DNA from: Acetatifactor muris
GTDB taxonomy: Bacteria > Bacillota > Clostridia > Lachnospirales > Lachnospiraceae
Reading direction: 5' to 3'
Assembly (NCBI RefSeq): GCF_024623325.1
Contig: NZ_JANJZD010000018.1
Coordinates: forward strand, 58,676-122,675
Length of the DNA stretch: 64,000 bases
The stretch's first letter is position 1. Every line of letters begins with the position of its first letter. The notes beneath the pieces were generated by a model that worked only from the letters and a program-made list of their open reading frames with translations, did no database searches and was not told where the DNA came from. Made by a program: the position numbers and the translations under genes. Of the stretch, positions 60,528-64,000 are shown in pieces.

Positions 60528-61892
60528 TTATTTATGTTTCCTTCCATATCCGGTAATTACAGCTGTCACCAGCATCACCAGCATGCAAACAGAATAAAAA
60601 TTCACAAAAGGAATCGATGCCGGCGCCACTGCAAATCCCTCTCCAAACTGAGCGGACTGTTGGGCCGGAATCACGCAGTGCACTGTCCAGGGAGCCAGAA
60701 AGCAGAACACACATCCCGTACAATCCAGCAGATTCGCACGGCGGTACCGGTTTACACCCGCTTTCTCCCCAATCTCATTTACCAGGTCTCCAAGAGCTAC
60801 AATCGCCACGGAAATGACGCCGGTCACCATGCTTAAGACACCGGTGGAGAGCACAATGGCTGTCTCTGTACTGCGTTCGCTCTTCGCGAATCGGGACAGT
60901 AACACTCCTACATCCTCAAAGAGACCGCTGCACTCCACCACTCCAAGAAGAGCAAACACGGCAATGAGCATGGCCACAGTACCCGACGTCCCCGTAATGG
61001 CTTCTATGATCGCCCCGGACACGGAGAATCCACCGGGAAAGGCAATAAGTCCTTCCACCGTGTAGATACCGAAAAGCAATCCGGCAGCAATCCCTGCCAG
61101 AATTCCCCAGGACAGAGCTGTGATGAGATGCTTCTTCAGCAGGCACAGGACAATGATCACCGCCGGCACTGCCAGCATAACCAGACTGACCGGATTTGCC
61201 GTACCGGCCTCTGTCAGAGTTGCCGCGCCTGCCTCTGAGGTTTTGGAAAACAACAGGAATAAAACCAGGGCTCCCGCCGCTGCCGGCAGACTGTAGCGCA
61301 TCCTGGTCTTCACCACGACTCCCAAATCTGCATGCTGTGTGGCAGAGGAAGCGATAGTGGTATCCGAAATGGGCCCCAGGTTGTCACCAAACGCCGCACC
61401 TGACACGATGGCACCGATCATAAATTCCGGCGCTGCCCCGGCCATCACGCCCACCGGGAACAAAATGGGAATCACTACAAAATAGGTGCCCACCGAGGTC
61501 CCTGTGGCAAATGCCAGCAGGCAGGTAATGAGAAAGGAAGCCGCCACAAACAGCTTTCCGGTAAAACCTGCCGCCACCACATAAGCCGCAATGGTCTGTA
61601 CTGCCCCGCTGGCTGAAATCAGCTTGCCCGAAATTGCCGCCAGTATCACCGCCATCACGATCACGCCGAACATAGGCTTGCTTAAACCATAGACCAGCGC
61701 TTCCCCATATGCCTTTTCATCCTTTGTAAAAATAACCCCTGTCACCAGAGCTGCGAAAAAGGCCAGCACATATCCGTTCACATTAGACTGGCTGAACGCC
61801 GCCCATAAAATCATGCCCGCCGCAACAATAAGCGGCGCCAGTTTCCCAAACTTCCCGAACCGAAATTCTATTCTCTTAGCTTTCTGCTCCAT
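60528..61892 (-). CDS. NhaC-family Na+/H+ antiporter-like transporter
   Basis: 454 residues with about 11-12 helices, from ATG 61892 with GAGGAGAG upstream; the open frame reaches 61925. FATGTSVGTYFVVIPILFPVGV, GAAFGDNLGPISDTTIASSATQHADL and TGTSGTVAMLIAVFALLGVVE match the NhaC (TC 2.A.35) family, which includes amino-acid and malate/lactate antiporters. The exact ion or substrate is unknown. Confidence 0.85.
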   Translation of the reverse strand: MEQKAKRIEFRFGKFGKLAPLIVAAGMILWAAFSQSNVNGYVLAFFAALVTGVIFTKDEKAYGEALVYGLSKPMFGVIVMAVILAAISGKLISASGAVQTIAAYVVAAGFTGKLFVAASFLITCLLAFATGTSVGTYFVVIPILFPVGVMAGAAPEFMIGAIVSGAAFGDNLGPISDTTIASSATQHADLGVVVKTRMRYSLPAAAGALVLFLLFSKTSEAGAATLTEAGTANPVSLVMLAVPAVIIVLCLLKKHLITALSWGILAGIAAGLLFGIYTVEGLIAFPGGFSVSGAIIEAITGTSGTVAMLIAVFALLGVVECSGLFEDVGVLLSRFAKSERSTETAIVLSTGVLSMVTGVISVAIVALGDLVNEIGEKAGVNRYRRANLLDCTGCVFCFLAPWTVHCVIPAQQSAQFGEGFAVAPASIPFVNFYSVCMLVMLVTAVITGYGRKHK

Positions 61893-62338
61893 GTTTCTCT
61901 CCTCTTCTTCGATGTGAGCTTCCAATCATTTTACACCAGTCTCCTGAAGCACACCCGGCAGTATATTGTGTCCTCATTGTCTGGCAGAATGGCTTCTGTG
62001 AATGTCTCTCAGACAGTTCGTCAATATTACTTTCCACTTCCGGTATGAGCGCTGTCTGAGATACATCCCTCCCGTCAGTATTTTGTTCCGATACACCTGT
62101 CGCCTTCTCTTCCTGGAATGCCTCCGCAGAATCTGATGCCTTATCTTCCCCAAATGCCTCATTGACAAACCGCATCAGTTCATCGGCCAGTTCCTCCCGG
62201 GCTTTCCGCTGTTCCTCTGTCTTCAGAAAAGACGCATACCCATAGGACGCTGTCTGTATCCTGCGCATAAGCCACCCTCTGACCTCCAAACATAAACATC
62301 AGAACAAGCCCCCATAAACAAAGCTCTGTCTTTTTCAA
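61876..62338 (-). pseudogene. Frameshifted small secreted protein (tentative)
   Basis: A frame starting at a TTG (62338) with GGAGAGGAG upstream encodes a good signal peptide (LKKTELCLWGLVLMF then AYAQ) but stops at 62180. The other minus frame (to 61876) continues with an unrelated-looking helical stretch (FLKTEEQRKAREELADELM). A single base change around 62240-62270 would join them into a secreted protein of about 150 residues that ends 16 bp inside the NhaC start region. I do not recognise the family. It may also be two small unrelated frames. Confidence 0.35.
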
Positions 62339-62569
62339 ACAAATCTCCTCTCCGGGAATCCTCCACCTTCTATTGTTACCACGTTCAGAAATCTCTTCTA
62401 TAACGCTTTCTTCCCGTAAATGAAGCCGGAAAACTCTATATCCCATAGCCTTACTATCTTCTACTCCTATTATACACAGTCTTCCGGCCAATACAATATG
62501 AACAGAACCTGTCTGTTTTGACGAATAAGGCCTTGCAGCATCCAGAATGCATTCAAGATTGTACCAGTT

Positions 62570-63064
62570 TTATTCGTATTCCGACAGCTTTGTAAAGTTA
62601 ACTCCTTCCCCATCAGCCACGCCGACATACATATCATTTGTCCTTCGTCCAATCTTCAGATAATGATCAATGACAAATTTAGCGGTATATGGCATCTCCA
62701 ATGCCGATAGCTCCGACAGTGTAAACCACCTGCTTATCCCTTCCGTTGATACAATGTGATCACCTATCTCACTGTCCAGTTCCGCAAAAAAATAATAATT
62801 CTGTCGAATTTCTCCTTTCACCCTCCGCAAAGTAACATACCGCAGCAGCAGGTTCCTGATACCATTTTCACTTATTCCTAATTCTTCATTCAGTTCTCTC
62901 AATACACATGCTCCTGGATCGTTTAGTTCATTCTCTTCAAAATGGCCTCCTGCAGATCCAACCCATGTATCACTTACAACGCTGCCGCCCTGCCGGAAAA
63001 GCAACAACATTTCATCCCCTTTTGTTATATATAGAGAAGTCATGTTCCTCAGTTTCTCATCCAT
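62570..63064 (-). CDS. Nudix hydrolase
   Basis: 164 residues. The Nudix box is present as GHFEENELNDPGACVLREL then NEELGI; compared with the consensus GX5EX7REUXEEXGU it has two extra residues between Glu and Arg, so the box is slightly divergent. The protein hydrolyses a nucleoside diphosphate linked to X; substrate unknown. The ATG follows GGAGGTG. No gene fills 62339-62569, where I see nothing but an upstream open frame. Confidence 0.85.
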   Translation of the reverse strand: MDEKLRNMTSLYITKGDEMLLLFRQGGSVVSDTWVGSAGGHFEENELNDPGACVLRELNEELGISENGIRNLLLRYVTLRRVKGEIRQNYYFFAELDSEIGDHIVSTEGISRWFTLSELSALEMPYTAKFVIDHYLKIGRRTNDMYVGVADGEGVNFTKLSEYE

Positions 63065-63183
63065 TTACACACCTCCTTATTCTTATCATTGTCTTTTATT
63101 CTGAATCCATTTTCTCTATCCTAAAAGTCCACATAATGTCTTATGTCTTCTTCTCTCGCCCGGAAATTTTCAGCCAAATAATA

Positions 63184-63218
63184 ATAACAGACAGAACTAA
63201 AAATGCTCTGCCTGTTAT
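63184..63218 (-). terminator. Terminator after the Rpn-type gene remnant
   Basis: ATAACAG (63184-63190) pairs with CTGTTAT (63212-63218) and CAGA with TCTG inside, with A/T-rich tails. On the minus strand it follows the Rpn stop at 63226. Confidence 0.6.
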
Positions 63219-63225
63219 ATTTAAC

Positions 63226-63852
63226 TTATTCTTTCAAGTACGTTTCTGCAGTTTCTTCTGTCAGGTCAAACTTTTCACAGATTTGTTTCAGAATAACGTC
63301 ACTGGATATTTGCAGCTCTTTCAAAGTTAAAATCATAGCTGTTATTCCTTTATCAATTCCCTTCTGAATTCCTTTCTGAATTCCTTTCTGAATTCCTTTC
63401 TCCTCCACACCCTTACTCAAATTACACATAAGCGACACCTCACTTTCCAAGGCTTGAGTCATTTTAATATGAAAATCTTCCTCCAGTATCTGGCACTTAT
63501 CCTCTGAACCTGTCTCCGTGGACAGAAGCACATTCAACAGTTTCAGTAAATCCGTATCTGAATCTCCCTCTTTCCCAAGACAGATCATGACAGCCGCCAG
63601 CAAATCATAATCTGCTTTTTGTTCCTTTACACTGCCCGCCAGATTTTCTTCCGCAATATAATAACGGGTAATGCTGTTTTCACGGCTCTTTGGCGGATTC
63701 ATGCAAATCCATATGCTGTATACCTTTTTGATATTCTCATAGTGTGAATTTGTAAACTCTGTTCCATATTGGGCGGAAATCATCCGGCTGCAGTAATAGA
63801 TTCCCCTCTTTATCAGCGGATAACCCGGATAAAAATCATTCTGGGCTTCCAG
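63226..63852 (-). pseudogene. 5'-truncated Rpn-type PD-(D/E)XK nuclease/transposase-like gene
   Basis: The open frame runs upstream of the first ATG (63783) to a stop near 63880; homologous-looking sequence continues as EAQNDFYPGYPLIKRGIYYCSR, ahead of MISAQYGTEF, and stops abruptly at 63852. This is the centre and tail of Rpn/PD-(D/E)XK transposase-like proteins of Lachnospiraceae, with the typical KGIQKGIQKG run near the C-terminus. The N-terminal nuclease part is missing, so it is probably dead. At the break stands a perfect 22-bp palindrome, which suggests loss through another element or a rearrangement. Confidence 0.7.
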
Positions 63853-63874
63853 AAAATTCCGATATCGGAATTTT
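63853..63874. repeat. Perfect 22-bp palindrome at the end of the Rpn remnant
   Basis: AAAATTCCGAT followed by its exact complement, centred on 63863/63864. It abuts the last recognisable Rpn codon. It may be the end of an inserted element or a protein binding site. Confidence 0.9.
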
Positions 63875-63877
63875 GTT

Positions 63878-63961
63878 GATTATTCCGATTTGCGGATTAT
63901 TCCGATTATATCATGTCTTTTCAGGCTGTGTCTATATTTCAACACCAAAAATCGGAATAAT
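63878..63961. repeat. ATTATTCCGATT repeats and inverted copy
   Basis: GATTATTCCGATT is at 63878-63890 and 63895-63907 (17-bp period). The inverted form AATCGGAATAAT is at 63949-63960. Together with the palindrome these repeats give a small iteron-like cluster. No open frame is seen from 63881 to 64000. Confidence 0.75.
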
Positions 63962-64000
63962 TCTTGTGTATAAAAAACATTTATGTTTCCATGTAATCGG

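Overview
The window looks like a chromosomal segment of a spore-forming gut Firmicute, most likely a Lachnospiraceae member. The grounds are the sporulation genes yqfC and yqfD, a LysM-GH18 spore-cortex-type hydrolase, a LytTR/GHKL two-component system, YesMN-type sugar regulation, a CUT1 importer without its own ATPase, and many plant- or host-glycan hydrolases. I saw no rRNA, tRNA, CRISPR array or prophage structural genes.

Layout. 1-5261 is accessory: the N-terminal part of an ABC exporter, an IS110-family element with a structured upstream region that could be its bridge RNA, a GHKL kinase/LytTR regulator pair, and a striking module at 4293-5261. That module has a consensus sigma-70 promoter, two tandem 52-bp repeats, a terminator-like hairpin and then a gene resembling PBECR4-type toxin nucleases. 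This is the architecture of a type III (RNA antitoxin) toxin-antitoxin system, but the protein does not look like ToxN. I regard it as the best candidate for an undescribed system here. 5251-24071 is mostly housekeeping: feoAB, 5-formyl-THF cyclo-ligase, two flavoproteins, a MOP-type flippase, the ybeY-phoH-yqfD-yqfC cluster, pyrimidine-nucleoside phosphorylase, a membrane glycosyltransferase-like protein, a LysM-GH18 protein, endonuclease III and RecD2.

24168-50459 is a large glycan-utilisation locus. It holds an SGNH esterase, GH42, GH106-like, GH43-like and GH78 enzymes, a solute-binding protein with two permeases, a divergent YesM-type kinase with a response regulator split at a C7 tract, a second solute-binding protein, GH29, a sialate O-acetylesterase, a BKACE-family enzyme, a four-carbon acid-sugar kinase, GH127 and an Asp/Glu-racemase-like protein. 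Rhamnose, fucose, arabinofuranose and galactose linkages plus acetyl esters point to a branched plant polysaccharide such as rhamnogalacturonan. The BKACE/kinase/racemase trio suggests that an acid sugar is also degraded.

50764-64000 is mixed: an XRE-PIN gene pair, DegV, a TrpB2-like enzyme, a HAD phosphatase, a BlaI/M56 pair with a clear double-dyad operator, a sugar-nucleotide-reductase-like protein, a MarR-flavodoxin operon, an NhaC-type antiporter, a broken secreted-protein gene, a Nudix hydrolase, and a 5'-truncated Rpn-type nuclease gene that ends at a perfect 22-bp palindrome.
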